A stretch of 64,000 nucleotides of DNA, taken from positions 1,619,671-1,683,670 of the forward strand of contig CM055201.1 in the NCBI GenBank assembly GCA_029224185.1, read 5' to 3'. Below the pieces are notes generated by a model, which saw only the letters and a list, made by a program, of their open reading frames with translations, ran no database searches and was not told the origin of the DNA. Position numbers and translations under genes: made by a program. Shown one piece after another: positions 30,194 to 43,460 of this stretch. How positions within the stretch are numbered: the stretch's first letter is position 1; every line of letters starts with the position of its first letter. The stretch comes from Karalla daura (taxonomy: Eukaryota > Chordata > Actinopteri > Chaetodontiformes > Leiognathidae).

Positions 30194-31384
30194 CACTCAC
30201 CGGCCACTTTATTAGGTACACCTGTCCAACTGCTCGTTAACACTTAATTCATAATTAGCCAATCACATGGCGGCAAATCAGTGCATTTAGGCATGTAGAC
30301 ATGGTCAAGACAATCTCCTGCAGTTCAAACCAGTATGGGGAAGAAAGGTGATTTGAGTGACTTTGAACGTGGCATGGTTGTTGGTGCCAGTAGGGCTGGT
30401 CTGAGTATTTCAGAAACTGCTGATCTACTGGGATTTTCACGCACAACCATCTCTAAGGTTTACAGACAATGGTCCAAAAAAGAAAAAATATCCAGTGAGC
30501 GGCAGTTCTGTGGGCAGAAATGCCTTGTTGATGCCAGAGGTCAGAGGAGAATGGCCAGACTGGTTCGAGCTGATAGAAAGGCAACAGTAACTCAAATAAC
30601 CACCCGTTACAACCAAGGTAGGCAGAAGAGCATCTCTGAACGCACAGCACGTCGAACTTTGAGGCAGATGGGCTACAGCAGCAGAAGACCACGCCGGGTA
30701 CCACTCCTTTCAGCTAAGAACAGGAAACTGAGGCTACAATTTGCACAAGCTCATCGAAATTGGACAATAGAAGATTGGAAATACGTTGCCTGGTCTGATG
30801 AGTCTCGATTTCTGCTGCGACATTGGGATGGTAGGGTCAGAATTTGGCGTCAACAACATGAAAGCATGGATCCATCCTGCGGTGGTGGTGTAATGGTGTG
30901 GGGAATATTTTCTTGGCACTCTCTGGGCCCCTTGGTACCAATTGAGCATTGTAGCAATGCCACAGCCTACCTGAGTATTGTTGCTGACCATGTCCATCCC
31001 TTTATGACCACAATGTACCCAACTTCTGATGGCTACTTTCAGCAGGATAATGCGCCATGTCATAAAGCTGGAATCATCTCAGACTGGTTTCTTGAACATG
31101 ACAATGAGTTCACTATACTCAAATGGCCTCCACAGTCACCAGATCTCAATCCAATAGAGCATCTTTGGAATGTGGTGGAACGGGAGATTCGCATCATGGA
31201 TGTGCAGCTGACAAATCTGCGCCAACTGTGTGATGCCATCATGTCAATATGGACCAAACTCTCTGAGGAATGCTTCCAGCACCTTGCTGAATCAGTGCCA
31301 CAACGAATTGAGGCAGTTCTGAAGGCAAAAGGGGGTCCAACCCGTTACTAGCATGGTGTACCTAATAAAGTGGCCAATGAGTGC
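30194..31384 (+). mobile_element. Tc1/mariner (DD36E type) copy 2, nearly complete
   Basis: The left end CACTCACCGGCCACTTTA follows TA. The right end CTAATAAAGTGGCCAATGAG carries two changes from the perfect inverse. The element is about 1.19 kb and holds one long open reading frame in the plus direction. The altered right end and the short coding deletion may reduce mobility. Confidence 0.9.
30335..31351 (+). CDS. Tc1/mariner transposase, DD36E type (338 aa)
   Basis: The protein starts MGKKGDLSDFERG. Residues 1-110 hold two helix-turn-helix units (LSISETADLLGFSRTTIS and TVTQITTRYNQG) joined by a linker, with a basic SSRRPRR stretch near 115. The catalytic residues are D155 (AWSDES), D238 (QQDNAPCH) and E275 (PIEHLW). 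Thirty-six residues separate the last two, the spacing of the DD36E (Incomer) group rather than Tc1 DD34E. After MDPSC eight residues present in copy 3 (LVSTGQAG) are missing in frame, close to the strand leading to the second aspartate. No stop interrupts the frame. It would cut and paste the element at TA sites if the deletion is tolerated. Confidence 0.9.
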   Translation: MGKKGDLSDFERGMVVGASRAGLSISETADLLGFSRTTISKVYRQWSKKEKISSERQFCGQKCLVDARGQRRMARLVRADRKATVTQITTRYNQGRQKSISERTARRTLRQMGYSSRRPRRVPLLSAKNRKLRLQFAQAHRNWTIEDWKYVAWSDESRFLLRHWDGRVRIWRQQHESMDPSCGGGVMVWGIFSWHSLGPLVPIEHCSNATAYLSIVADHVHPFMTTMYPTSDGYFQQDNAPCHKAGIISDWFLEHDNEFTILKWPPQSPDLNPIEHLWNVVEREIRIMDVQLTNLRQLCDAIMSIWTKLSEECFQHLAESVPQRIEAVLKAKGGPTRY

Positions 31385-32899
31385 ATAAACGATAAGGAAA
31401 AGTGAAAAGCATTTGCGCGTCTCACATAGAGCGTACATGTCTTGTTTGGTGTGGACGTAAAAATTGACGGCTTCTGAATGAGTGTGAGTGAATTCACGTC
31501 TTTCCAATATCAGATGTGTGCTGTGCATTAAGTAGCTGCTTGTGCTGTTTGGAAGGTGGTTGCATAAAGGTGTTTAAGAGTGTGTGTGTGTGTGTGTGTA
31601 CTGCCTTGGTCACAGTGAATGAGGCTAAACTTGTCTCTGCGCTCGAGAGAGACAGCGGGACAGAGAGCGCATCGTGCTGAAAGTGAGTGTTGGGAAACAA
31701 TCTGTATAAGTCCTGGTAAATGATGCTGGGTGCTGTTGGACTTCCAATAGTCCTGCGTGTTCTTTGAATGAAGCAATAGGAGAAGATTTCTTTTGATCTG
31801 AGTTTTCCAAATTTATTCCAAAATACAACAGTACAGCAAAAATGAATTAAAGGACACAGCTCTGTGGCAGTCTTCCCTGACCTCAGTAGTGTGATGTCAG
31901 TTCGAGAAGTCCGTCTTTCTTCTTCCCCTATGTTCGAATACTTATGCCAGAGTCCGCTACTGCCGCACCCCCAGGGCGTTCTCCTCTCCAGATTGGTTGT
32001 TTCACCTGACTCCATTCCCCTCCTCCAGTCCGCTGACTCTGTTGCACTGGAGATGCGACTGACCGGGCAGTTTCGAACCTGCTAGATGTTCGAGGGGAAA
32101 GTTCATCCTGCTTTCTGGGTGAAAAGTCCCCACATGTCAATAATCCCAACACTTCTGATTCCAGGGTTCACCCTCCCTTACTTATTGGTCCCACAGAGCA
32201 TAAACAGCACTTGCAAAGCCTTAGATAAACTCTTGTTGGCATAGTTTCTGCAGCTGCAGCGTCAACCTGTTGTGTCTTCCCCTGTATCCTGCTGCCGTAG
32301 TCTCACAAGGGCACCTTATTTTGTCTGAACTCTTCTGGTCACGTACTCATCTGCTGCACAAGAAATCATATTGTATCATATAAGCACAGTGTCACATCGA
32401 ATGCATAGGAAGATACTATGATCCATACACATCCTAAGTACCTAGGCTAAGTACCCCTGTTCACAACATGAAAGTTTACAAATAGTCGCTTCACACCAAT
32501 GAGCATAAACTGTTTAGAAGAACTAGTACATAAGCATGATATGAAAACAAAATGAATATAAAATGAGTATACAATGAGTGTAAACTGAATATAAAGAGTA
32601 TACAATTAAATCTACCACTAACATACCAATGAATATAAAAGAATATATGAAGGAAAATTAAAAGGATGCGGGAAGAATATCACATGAAACAGCAACATAC
32701 GATTTTCTGCCCCCACTCCCTAAAATATACACAGCTTGGCATTACTTGGCTTCCTCAGAAATGTTCCCCACGCCACGCCACTGATGCAGATAGGATACAG
32801 ATGACACATCCCGTTAACTGCTGAACCAAAAGACAACTGAACTCTCACCCAGTGGTTCCTTATGGTGTTGATATGGACTGGGGGTTGGAGGATTTGAAC
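31385..32899. other. No gene recognised; short (TG)n
   Basis: A (TG)n run lies at about 31,580-31,600. The rest is mixed then AT-rich DNA. Short open frames show no motif, and no terminal repeats or splice-bounded exons were identified. Confidence 0.35.
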
Positions 32900-35800
32900 A
32901 AAAGAACTTGACTGTTATCTGAAATATTTTATTACTGGAAATGTTTGTCCCCAAGGTGATTGCGGGACAAGAAAGAAAACAACTTGCATAGAAACTGATT
33001 CAGGGGGTTGGAAAACCTTAGAACCAAGTGGAAAAGGAGAACAGAGCAGGACTAAGAAGGACTTCATGTCAGTCATCAAAACATCTGAGGAAAAGTTCTC
33101 ATCATCATCGTCAATGTCCAGCATCAGACTATTGACCATTCTGAAACCAGCTGTAAGCGACCCATCCAGAACGGGTCCGCCACCAAACCACCAGGAGAGA
33201 ACCACTAATCTACATCCCAGTCAGCAACACTGTATTTTAACTGTCTTAAAGGACCTTCTAGCACACTTACAAAACATCCTAATTGTGGCTGTAGAAATGT
33301 ATCAGATAGTACTGATACATCTGACAGTACTGACTGAAGAACTTGAGTGTCATCTGAAATATTCTGACAGCAGCTCATTTGACTTCACGTGTTTGTCCCC
33401 AAGAGATTGGGGGGCAAATGAGAAAAAAAAAACTTACAAATATAGAAACTGATTCAGTGGGTTGGAAAAACATTAAATCAGGTGGAAAAGAGGAGAACAG
33501 AGGAGGACTCAGATTCTGATCATGTCAGGTATCAAAACATCTGAGGAAAAGTCTCGTCATCGTCCTGTCTGGGAGTTCTGTGAGTCTGTGAGTCTGTCCG
33601 TTCACCTCTTTTGACTGGCTGTGTTTTTTTTCCCAAGGAAAACGGGGGGAAAAAAGAAAAAAACAACATACAAACATAGAAAATGATTCAGTGGGCTGGA
33701 AAAAACTTACAACCAGGTGGAAAAGGAAGAGATCAGAGGAGGACTCAGAAAAATAGCCTGTCAGATATGAAAACATCTGAGGAAAAGTCTCATCATCGTC
33801 CAGTCAGGGAGTTGTGGTCTGAGCAAACTGATTGTACATTTAAAAGTTCTATCCACATACATCCAATACTCAACATGTTTGTGTTTTGCTTAAATATTGT
33901 GGAAAACTAACTTTTTTTAGGGCTGCATTTCTTGTAGTTCACCTCTTTTGACTGGCTGTGTTTTTTTTTCCAAGGAAAACGGGAGACAAACAAGAAAAAA
34001 ACAACTTACAAACATAGAAGCTGATTCAATGGGTTGGAAAAAACCTTACAACTAGGTGGAAAAGCGGTGGAACAATGCAGGACTCAGATTGAGGTGATGT
34101 CAGATATCAAAACATCTGAGGAAAGTTCTCGTCATCGTCCTGCCTGTGACTTGTGGTCTCAGCAAACTGACTGCATATTTACAAATTTCTATCAATATAC
34201 TGCCAATCCCAAAAATGTTAGTGTGTTGTCTACATATTGTGTGAAACTCACTTTTTTAGGGCTGTATTTCTTGTCATTCACCTCATTTGACTGGCTGTGT
34301 TTTTTTCCAATGAAAACGGGAGACAAACAAGAAAAAACAACTTACAAACATAGAAACTGATTCAATGGGTTGGAAAAAACCTTACAACCAGGTGGAAAAG
34401 CAGTGGGAAAGAGCAGGACTCAGATCGGGGTGATGTCAGATATGAAAACATCTGGGGAAAGTTCTCGTCATCGTCCTGCCATTGACTTCTGGTCTCAGCA
34501 AACTGACTGCATATTTACAAATTTCTATCAATGTACTTCCAATACTCAATATGTTTGTGTTTTGCCTACATATTGTGGAAAACTCACGTTTCTAGGGCTG
34601 CATTTCTTGTAGTTCACCTCCTTTGACTGGCTGTATTTTTTTTCCAAGGAAAATGGGGGACAGACAAGAAAAAAACAACTTACAAACATAGAAGCTGATT
34701 CAGTGGGTTGGAAAAACGTCAGAGCCACGTGGAAAAGGACAACAGAGCAGGACTCAGATTGAACTCATGTCAGATATGAAAACATCTGGGGAAAGTTCTC
34801 GTCCTCGTCCTGCCTGTGACCTGTGGTCTCAGCAAACTGACTGAATATTTACAAATTTCTAGCAATGGACTGCCAAAACTAAACATGTTTGTGTTTTGCC
34901 TACATATTGTAGAAAACCCACGTTTTTAGGAATGCATTTCTTGTAGTTCACCTCTTTTGACTGGCTGTGTTTGTTTCCCAAGGAGATCGGGGGACGAAAA
35001 AGAAAAAAAACAACTTACAAACATAGAAGATGATTCAGTGGGTTGGAAAAACGTCAGAACCACGTGGAAAAGGACAACAGAGCAGGACTCAGATTCTCCA
35101 CATGTCAGGTATGAAAACACCTGAGGAAAGTTCTCGTCATCGTCCTGCCTGTGACTTGTGGTCTCAGCAAACAGACTGCATATTTACAAATTTCTATCAA
35201 TATACTGCCAATACTCAACATGTTTGTGTGTTGTCTACATATTGTGTGAAACTAACTTTTTTAGGGCTGTATTTCTTGGAGTTCACCTCTTTTGACTGGC
35301 TGAATTTTGTTTTCCAAGGAAAACGGGGGACAAACAAGAAAAAAACAACTTACAAACATAGAAACTGATTCAGTGGGCTGGAAAAAACTTACAACCAGGT
35401 GGAATAGGAAGAGAACAGAGGAGGACTCAGAATAGCCAGATGTCAGATATGAAAACATCGGGGGAAAGTTCTCGTCATCGTCCTACCTGTGACTTGTGGT
35501 CTCAGCAAACTGACTGCATATTTACAAATTTCAAACAATGTACTGCCAAATCTCAACATGTTTGTGTTTTGCTTCCATATTGTGTAAAACTCATTTTTTA
35601 GGGCTGTATTTCTTGTAGTTCACCTCTGTTGACCGGCTGTGTTTTTTTTCCAATGAAAACTGGAGACAAACAAGAAAAAAACAACTTACAGACATAGAAA
35701 CTGATTCAATGGGTTGGAAAAAAACTTACAACAAGGTGGAAAAGCGGTGGAACAGAGCAGGACTCAGATCGACCTTATGTCAGATACCAAAACATCTGAG

Positions 35801-38800
35801 GAAGGTTCTCGTCATTGTCCTGTCTGTGAGTTGTGGTCTCAGCAAACTGACTGCACATTTACAAATTTCTATCAACATACGGCCAATACTCAATATGTTT
35901 GTGTTTTGCCTACATATTGTGGAAAACTCACGTTTTTAGGGCTGCATTTCTTGTAGTTCACCTCCTTTGACTGGCTGTATTTTTTTTCCAAGGAAAATGG
36001 GGCACAGACAAGAAACAAACAACTTACAAACATAGAAGCTGATTCAGTGGGTTGGAAAAACGTCAGAACCACGTGGAAAAGGACAACAGATCAGGACTCA
36101 GAGGGCAACCATGTCAGTTATGAAAACACCTGAGGAAAGTTCTCGTCATCGTCCTGCCTATGACTTGTGGTCTCAGCAAACTGACTGCATATTTACAAAT
36201 TTCTAACAATGTACTGCCAAAACTCAACATGTTTGTGTTTTGAATACATATTATGGAAAATTCACTTCTTTCGGGCTGCATTTCTTGTAGTTCACGTCTT
36301 TTGACTGGCTGTGCTTTTTTCCAATGAAAACGGGAGACAAACAAGAAAAAAACAACTTACAAACATAGAAACTGATTCAATGGGTTGGAAAAAACCTTAC
36401 AACCAGGTAGAAAAGCGGTGGGAAAGAGCAGGACTCAGATTAAACTCATGTCAGATATGAAAACATCTGGGGAAAGTTCTCGTCATCGTCCTGCCTGTGA
36501 CTTGTGGTCTCAGCAAACTGACTGCATATTTACAAATTTCTATCAATATACTGCCAATCCCAAAAATGTTAGTGTGTTGTCTACATATTGTGTGAAACTC
36601 ACTTTTTCTAGGGCTGTATTTCTTGTAGTTCACCTCTTTTGACCGGCTGTGTTCTTTTTCCAAGGAAAACGGGGGACAGACAAAAAAACAACTTACAAAC
36701 ATAGAAGCTGATTCAGTGGTTGGAAAAACGTCAGAACCACGTGGAAAAGGACAACAGAGCAGGACTCAGATTCTCCTCATGTCAGGTATGAAAACACCTG
36801 AGGAAAGTTCTCGTCATCATCCTGTCTGGGAGTTGTGGTCTCAGCAAACTGACTGCATATTTACAAATTTCTATCAATATACTGCCAATCCTAAAAATGT
36901 TAGTGTGCTGTCTACACATTGTGTGAAACTCACTTTTATAGGGCTGTATTTCTTGTCGTTCACCTCTTTTGACTGGCTGTTTTTTTTACCAATGAAAACT
37001 GGAGACAAACAAGAAAAAAACAACTTACAAACATAGAAACTGATTCAATGGGTTCGAAAAAACCTCACAACCAGGTGGAAAAGTGGTGGAACAGAGCAGG
37101 ACTCAGATCGAACTCATGTCAGATATGAAAACATCTGGGGAAAGTTCTCATCATCGTCCTGCCTGTGACTTGTGGTCTCAGCAAAATGACTGCATATTTA
37201 CAAATTTCTATCAATATACTGCCAATCCTAAAAATGCTAGTGTGTTGTCTACATATTGTGTGAAACTCACTTTTTTAGGGCTGTATTTCTTGTCGTTCGC
37301 CTGTTTTGACTGGCTGTGTTTTATTCCAATGAAAACGGGAGACAAACAAGAAAAAAACAACTTACAAACATAGAAACTGATTCAATGGGTTGGAAAAAAC
37401 CTTACAACCAGGTGGAAAAGCGGTGGAACAGGGCAGGACTCAGATCGAGCTCATGTCAGATATGAAAACATCTGGGGAAAGTTCTCGTCATCGTCCTGCC
37501 TGTGACTTGTGGTCTCAGCAAACTGACTGCATATTTACCAATTTCTAACAATGTACTGCCAAAACTCAACATGTTTGTGTATTGCTTCCATATTGTGGAA
37601 AACTCACTTTTTTTAGGGCTGTATTTCTTGTAGTTCACCTCTTTTGACTGGCTGTGTTTTTTCCAAGGAAAACGGGGGACAGACAAGAAAAAAACTTACA
37701 AAAAAAGAAACTGATTTAGAGGGTTGGAAAAACATTAGAATCAGGTGGAAAGGAGGAGAACAGAGGAGGACTCAGATTCTGATCATGTCAGATATCAAAA
37801 CATCTGAGGAAAAGTCTCGTCATCGTCCTGTCTGGGAGTTGTGGTCTCAGCAAACTGACTGCATCTTTACAAATTTCTATCAATATACTGCCAATACTCA
37901 ACATGTTTGTGTTTTGCCTACATATTGTGGAAAACTCACGTTTTTAGGGCTGCATTTCTTGTAGTTCACCTCCGTTGACTGGCTGTATTTTGTTTTCCAA
38001 GGAAAACGGGGGACAAACGAGAAAAAAAACAACTTACAATCAAAGAAACTGATTCAGTGGGTTGGAAAAACGTCAGAACCACGTGGAAAAGGACAACGGG
38101 GCAGGACTCAGATCAACCTAATGTCCGATATGAAAACATCTAAGGAAAGTTCTCGTCATCGTTTGCCATCGTTCACCTCTTTTGACTGGCTGTGTTTGTT
38201 TCCCAAGGAGATCGGGGGACTAAAAAGAAAAAAACAACTTACAAACATAGAAACTGATTCAGTGGGTTGGAAAAAACCTTACAACCAGGTGGAACAGCGG
38301 TGGAACAGAGCAGGACTCAGATTGAAAAAATGTCAGATATGAAAACATCTGAGGAAAGTTCTCGTCATCGTCCTGTCTGGGAGTTGTGGTCTCAGCAAAC
38401 TGACTGCATATTTACAAATTTCTATCAATATACTGCCAATCCTAAAAATGTTAGTGTGCTGTCTACACATTGTGTGAAACTCACTTATATAGGGCTGTAT
38501 TTCTTGTCGTTCACCACTTTTGACTGGCTGTTTTTTTTTCCAATGAAAACTGGAGACAAACAAGAAAAAAACAACTTACAAACATAGAAACTGATTCAAT
38601 GGGTTGGAAAAAACCTCACAACCAGGTGGAAAAGTGGTGGAACAGAGCAGGACTCAGATCGAAAAAATGTCAGATATGAAAACATCTGAGGAAAGTTCTC
38701 GCCATCGTCCTGTCTGTGACTTGTGGTCTCAGCAAACTGACTGCACATTTACAAATTTCTATCAATATACTGCCAATACTCAACATGTTTGTGTTTTGCC

Positions 38801-41800
38801 TACATATTGTGGAAAACTCACGTTTTTAGGGCTGCATTTCTTGTAGTTCACCTCCGTTGACTGGCTGTATTTTGTTTTCCAAGGAAAACGGGGGACAAAC
38901 GAGAAAAAAAACAACTTACAATCAAAGAAACTGATTCAGTGGGTTGGAAAAACGTCAGAACCACATGGAAAAGGACAACGGGGCAGGACTCAGATCAACC
39001 TAATGTCCGATATGAAAACATCTAAGGAAAGTTCTCGTCATCGTTTGCCATCGTTCACCTCTTTTGACTGGCTGTGTTTGTTTCCCAAGGAGATCGGGGG
39101 ACTAAAAAGAAAAAAACAACTTACAAACATAGAAACTGATTCAGTGGGTTGGAAAAAACCTTACAACCAGGTGGAACAGCGGTGGAACAGAGCAGGACTC
39201 AGATTGAAAAAATGTCAGATATGAAAACATCTGAGGAAAGTTCTCGTCATCGTCCTGTCTGGGAGTTGTGGTCTCAACAAACTGACTGCATATTTAAAAA
39301 TTTCTATCAATATACTGCCAATCCTAAAAATGTTAGTGTGCTGTCTACACATTGTGTGAAACTCACTTTTATAGGGCTGTATTTCTTGTCGTTCACCTCT
39401 TTTGACTGGCTGTTTTTTTTTCCAATGAAAACTGGAGACAAACAAGAAAAAAACAACTTACAAACATAGAAACTGATTCAATGGGTTCGAAAAAACCTCA
39501 CAACCAGGTGGAAAAGTGGTGGAACAGAGCAGGACTCAGATCGAACTCATGTCAGATATGAAAACATCTGGGGAAAGTTCTCGTCATCGTCCCGTCTGTG
39601 AGTTGTGGTCTCAGCAGACAGATGCACATTTACAAATTTCTATCAACATACTTCCAATACTCAACATGTTTGTGTTTTGCCTAAATATTGTGTGAAACTC
39701 ACTTTTTTAGGGCTGTATTTCTTGTAGTTCACCTCTTTTGACTGGCTGTGTTTTTATCCCAAGGAGATCGGGGGAAAAAAAGAAAAAAACAACTTACAAA
39801 CATAGAAGCTGATTCAGTGGGTTGGAAAAACATCAGAACCACGAGGAAAAGGACAACAGAGCAGGACTCAGATCAGTCTCGTGTCAGATATGAAAACATC
39901 TGAGGAAAGTTCTCGTCATCGTCCTGTCTGTGAGTTGTGGTCTCAGCAAACATACTGCATATTTACAAATTTCTATCAATATACTGCCAATACTCAACAT
40001 GTTTGTGTTTTGAATACATATTATGGAAAATTCACTTCTTTTGGGCTGCATTTCTTGTAGTTCACGTCTTTTGACTGGCTGTGCTTTTTTCCAATGAAAA
40101 CGGGAGACAAACAAGAAAAAAACAACTTACAAACATAGAAACTGATTCAATGGGTTGGAAAAAACCTTACAACCAGGTAGAAAAGCGGTGGGAAAGAGCA
40201 GGACTCAGATTAAACTCATGTCAGATATGAAAACATCTGGGGAAAGTTCTCGTCATCGTCCTGCCTGTGACTTCTGGTCTCAGCAAACTGACTGCATATT
40301 TACAAATTTCTATCAAAATACTGCCAATCCCAAAAATGTTAGTGTGTTGTCTACATATTGTGTGAAACTCACTTTTTTTAGGGCTGTATTTCTTGTAGTT
40401 CACCTCTTTTGACCGGCTGTGTTCTTTTTCCAAGGAAAACGGAGGACAGACAAGAAAAAAACAACTTACAAACATAGAAGCTGATTCAGTGGGTTGGAAA
40501 AACGTCAGAACCACGTGGAAAAGGACAACAGAGCAGGACTCAGATTCTCCTCATGTCAGATATGAAAACACCTGAGGAAAGTTCTCGTCATCATCCTGTC
40601 TGGGAGTTGTGGTCTCAGCAAACTGACTGCATATTTACAAATTTCTATCAATATACTGCCAATCCTAAAAATGTTAGTGTGTTGTCTACACATTGTGTGA
40701 AACTCACTTTTTTAGGGCTGTATTTCTTGTCGTTCACCTCTTTTGACTGGCTGTTTTTTTTTCCAATGAAAACTTGAGACAAACAAGAAAAAAACAACTT
40801 ACAAACATAGAAACTGATTCAATGGGTTAGAAAAAACCTTACAACCAGGTAGAAAAGTGGTGGAACAGAGCAGGACTCATATCGAACTCATGTCAGATAT
40901 GAAAACATCTGGGGAAAGTTCTCGTCATCGTCCTGTCTGTAAGTTGTGGTCTCAGCAAACAGACTGCACATTTACAAATTTCTATCAACATACTTCCAAT
41001 ACTGAACATGTTTGTGTTTTGCCTACATATTGTGTGAAACTCACTTTTTTAGGGCTGTATTTCTTGTCGTTCACCTCTTTTGACTGGCTGTGTTTTTTTC
41101 CAATGAAAACGGGAGACAAGCAAGAAAAAAACAACTTACAAACATAGAAACTGATTCAATGGGTTGGAAAAGACCTTACAACCAGGTGGAAAAGCGGTGG
41201 GAAAGAGCAGGACTCAGATCTGGGTGATGTCAGATATGAAAACATCTGGGGAAAGTTCTCGTCATCGTCCTGCCTGTGACTTCTGGTCTCAGCAAACTGA
41301 CTGCATATTTACAAATTTCTATCACTATACTGCCAATCCTAAAAGTGCTAGTATGTTGTCTACATATTGTATGAAACTCACTTTTTTAGGGCTGTCGTTC
41401 TTGTCGTTCACCTCTTTTGACTGGCTGTGTATTTTTTCCAATGAAAACGGGAGACAAACAAGAAAAAAACAAAAGACAAAACATAGAAACTGATTCAGTG
41501 GGTTGGAAAAACATCAGAGCCACGTGGAAATGGAGGAGAACAGAGCAGGACTCAGAAAGAAGACATGTCAGATATGAAAACATCTGAGGAACTTTCTGGT
41601 CATCGTCCTGTCTGTGAGTTGTGGTCTCAGCAAACCCAATGCATATTCACAAATTTTTGTCAATGTACTGTCAATACTCGTGTTTTACGTGTTTACTGTT
41701 CGTGTTTTGCTTACATCTTGTGTAAAACTCACTTTTTTAGGGCTGTATTTCTTGTAGTTGAGCTCTTTTGACTGGCTGCGTTTGTTTCCCAAGGAGATCG

Positions 41801-41880
41801 GGAGGCAAACCAGAGAAAAACAACAAACAGAAACTGATTCAGTGGGTTGGAATAACCTAGGACCAGGTGTATCAATAGGC
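32900..41880 (+). repeat. Tandem satellite of about 335-bp monomers
   Basis: Landmarks such as ATGAAAACATCTG, TGTGGTCTCAGCAAACTGAC and GATTCAGTGGGTTGGAAAA recur about 27 times. Spacings of the first landmark from 33,771 on are 331-343 bp, often alternating near 338 and 332, which suggests two monomer types (CCAATGAAAAC and CCAAGGAAAAC variants). The first units (32.9-33.6 kb) and the last (after 41.6 kb) are irregular. Two short monomers of about 209 bp occur near 38.13-38.34 and 39.02-39.23 kb. Each monomer holds an open frame of 60-109 codons, but starts, ends and frames follow the repeat, so I do not call genes. Confidence 0.92.
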
Positions 41881-43162
41881 TGTCCAATCTCAACATGTCT
41901 GTGTTTTGCCTACATATTGCGTCACACTGTCAGAAAACTGTCACAATCAGATGCAGGAAACAGGCATCATAAAGGACACAACACACACAACACACTTTTT
42001 TGCACAACACACACACAACACACTTTTGAACAGCAACTCTGGCTGGTGGAGGCTGGATATCCCATGATGCACATGGTTCTCCTTTGACCATCTTGTCATC
42101 ATGCTCTACGTGTCCTCACTTGGGGGGAGGAGGAAATAGGGAGGACAAAGGAGACGGAGAGGTAGAGTTCAGTGTACACTGATCCCGATCTTCCACAGAT
42201 TGCCTGAGCGGCACCTTATAGTTGCGGCCGCAGTCCTGCCGCCGCAAATATCTTCCATTAAAATCAATGGAGACCTTGTCCACATAAACCTCTTCCACAT
42301 AGACCTCTTCCACATAAAGCGCCTCAACAACATCCCAGGAGCGCTCATCTGCGCCATCCGCTCCCAAGCACTCAATCTTTGCAGGTTTTCAATTTCAGCG
42401 GTTACCGTTCAAATCTAAACCGATCAGATCGCACCAAACCGGAAATTATTGTTACGGTATCCGAATAAACCTCCGTCAAACTCTCATAGATCAGCTTGAT
42501 CAGATCAAATTTCTGGTTATGGTTCGACTACGCCTTGTGCTGTGCGCAAGGGGAGGGCCGATCAGTCAGCAGATATAAATGATACCATCTCTAGATAATC
42601 TGTATCTCAAATAAACAATATAACATATAAGTGATTCTTTGGAAGAGCCAGCGGAACAGCCCCGTCTCTCAAGATGTACTCCCATTGCAGTGCCCTGTCT
42701 ATTAGAACAGCTCCTCATCCACAACCTCCTCAATCAGGGGACATGATGACTACCAGACTCATGGCTGGACCGGGCTGGCTTATATAGGCTGGAGCTTAAT
42801 TAGCTTCACCAAAAAGGGAAACACGTTTTCGTACTTTTTTATTTTGTTATGTATTTCATTTAATACTTTATTGATGGTGATTAATGGAGTCGTGTAATAT
42901 AGTTTTTAAGTATTTTCTTTCAGATAAGTGTATATAGATAAGAAGCAACTCAGGCCAAACCTTTAGCCTGGTCTGCCAGCATAAGATGCTGTGGTAACTT
43001 AGTTTGAACTAAGCTAAGCCTGCTTTATGGAACCGAATTCCCTGGAAAATAAACCAGGCTTATTTGGTAAACCTGGCCTAACTGGCAAGCCTGCTTTATG
43101 GAACAGGGCCCTGGTCAGACAATGGTTTGTTTTTCTCTGCCTGGAGGTGCAAGGTATAGCAA
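41881..43162. other. No gene; small repeats and a palindromic MITE-like segment
   Basis: CA-rich DNA at 41,980-42,030; three 15-base units around CCTCTTCCACATA at about 42,275-42,318; and at 42,950-43,110 a segment with repeated CTGCTTTATGGAAC words ending in GGAACAGGGCCC, like the end of a short fish DNA transposon. No supported coding region. Confidence 0.4.
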
Positions 43163-43163
43163 A

Positions 43164-43207
<44 letters not shown>

Positions 43208-43216
43208 ATATATATG

Positions 43217-43302
<86 letters not shown>
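43163..43302. repeat. (TA)n microsatellite
   Basis: About 140 bases of TA repeats with a few TG and AC interruptions (TATGTATG, TATACATA). It is nearly self-complementary throughout. Confidence 0.95.
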
Positions 43303-43303
<1 letters not shown>

Positions 43304-43460
43304 TATATACCAAATGGCCCTGCTATCAACCAGCATGTGACAACATCACAGCCACTGATGCTGGGATCAGGAAGTGAGAGGGTAGGCCACAGTTTTGCAC
43401 AGTGCAAGGAATTGCAAAGAGCATGTGCAGTAAAAATGTGAAACAGGCATACTACACTTG

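Noticed and set aside
31494..32015. Minus-strand open frame of 173 codons
   Set aside because: Contains translated (TG)n and no conserved motif.
32900..41880. Tandem array of short genes, or a CRISPR-like array
   Set aside because: Monomers are about 335 bp with no short repeat-spacer pattern, and the frames simply follow the repeat; the host is a vertebrate.
43027..43407. Long open frames on both strands at 43.0-43.4 kb
   Set aside because: They consist of Tyr-Ile repeats from the (TA)n tract.
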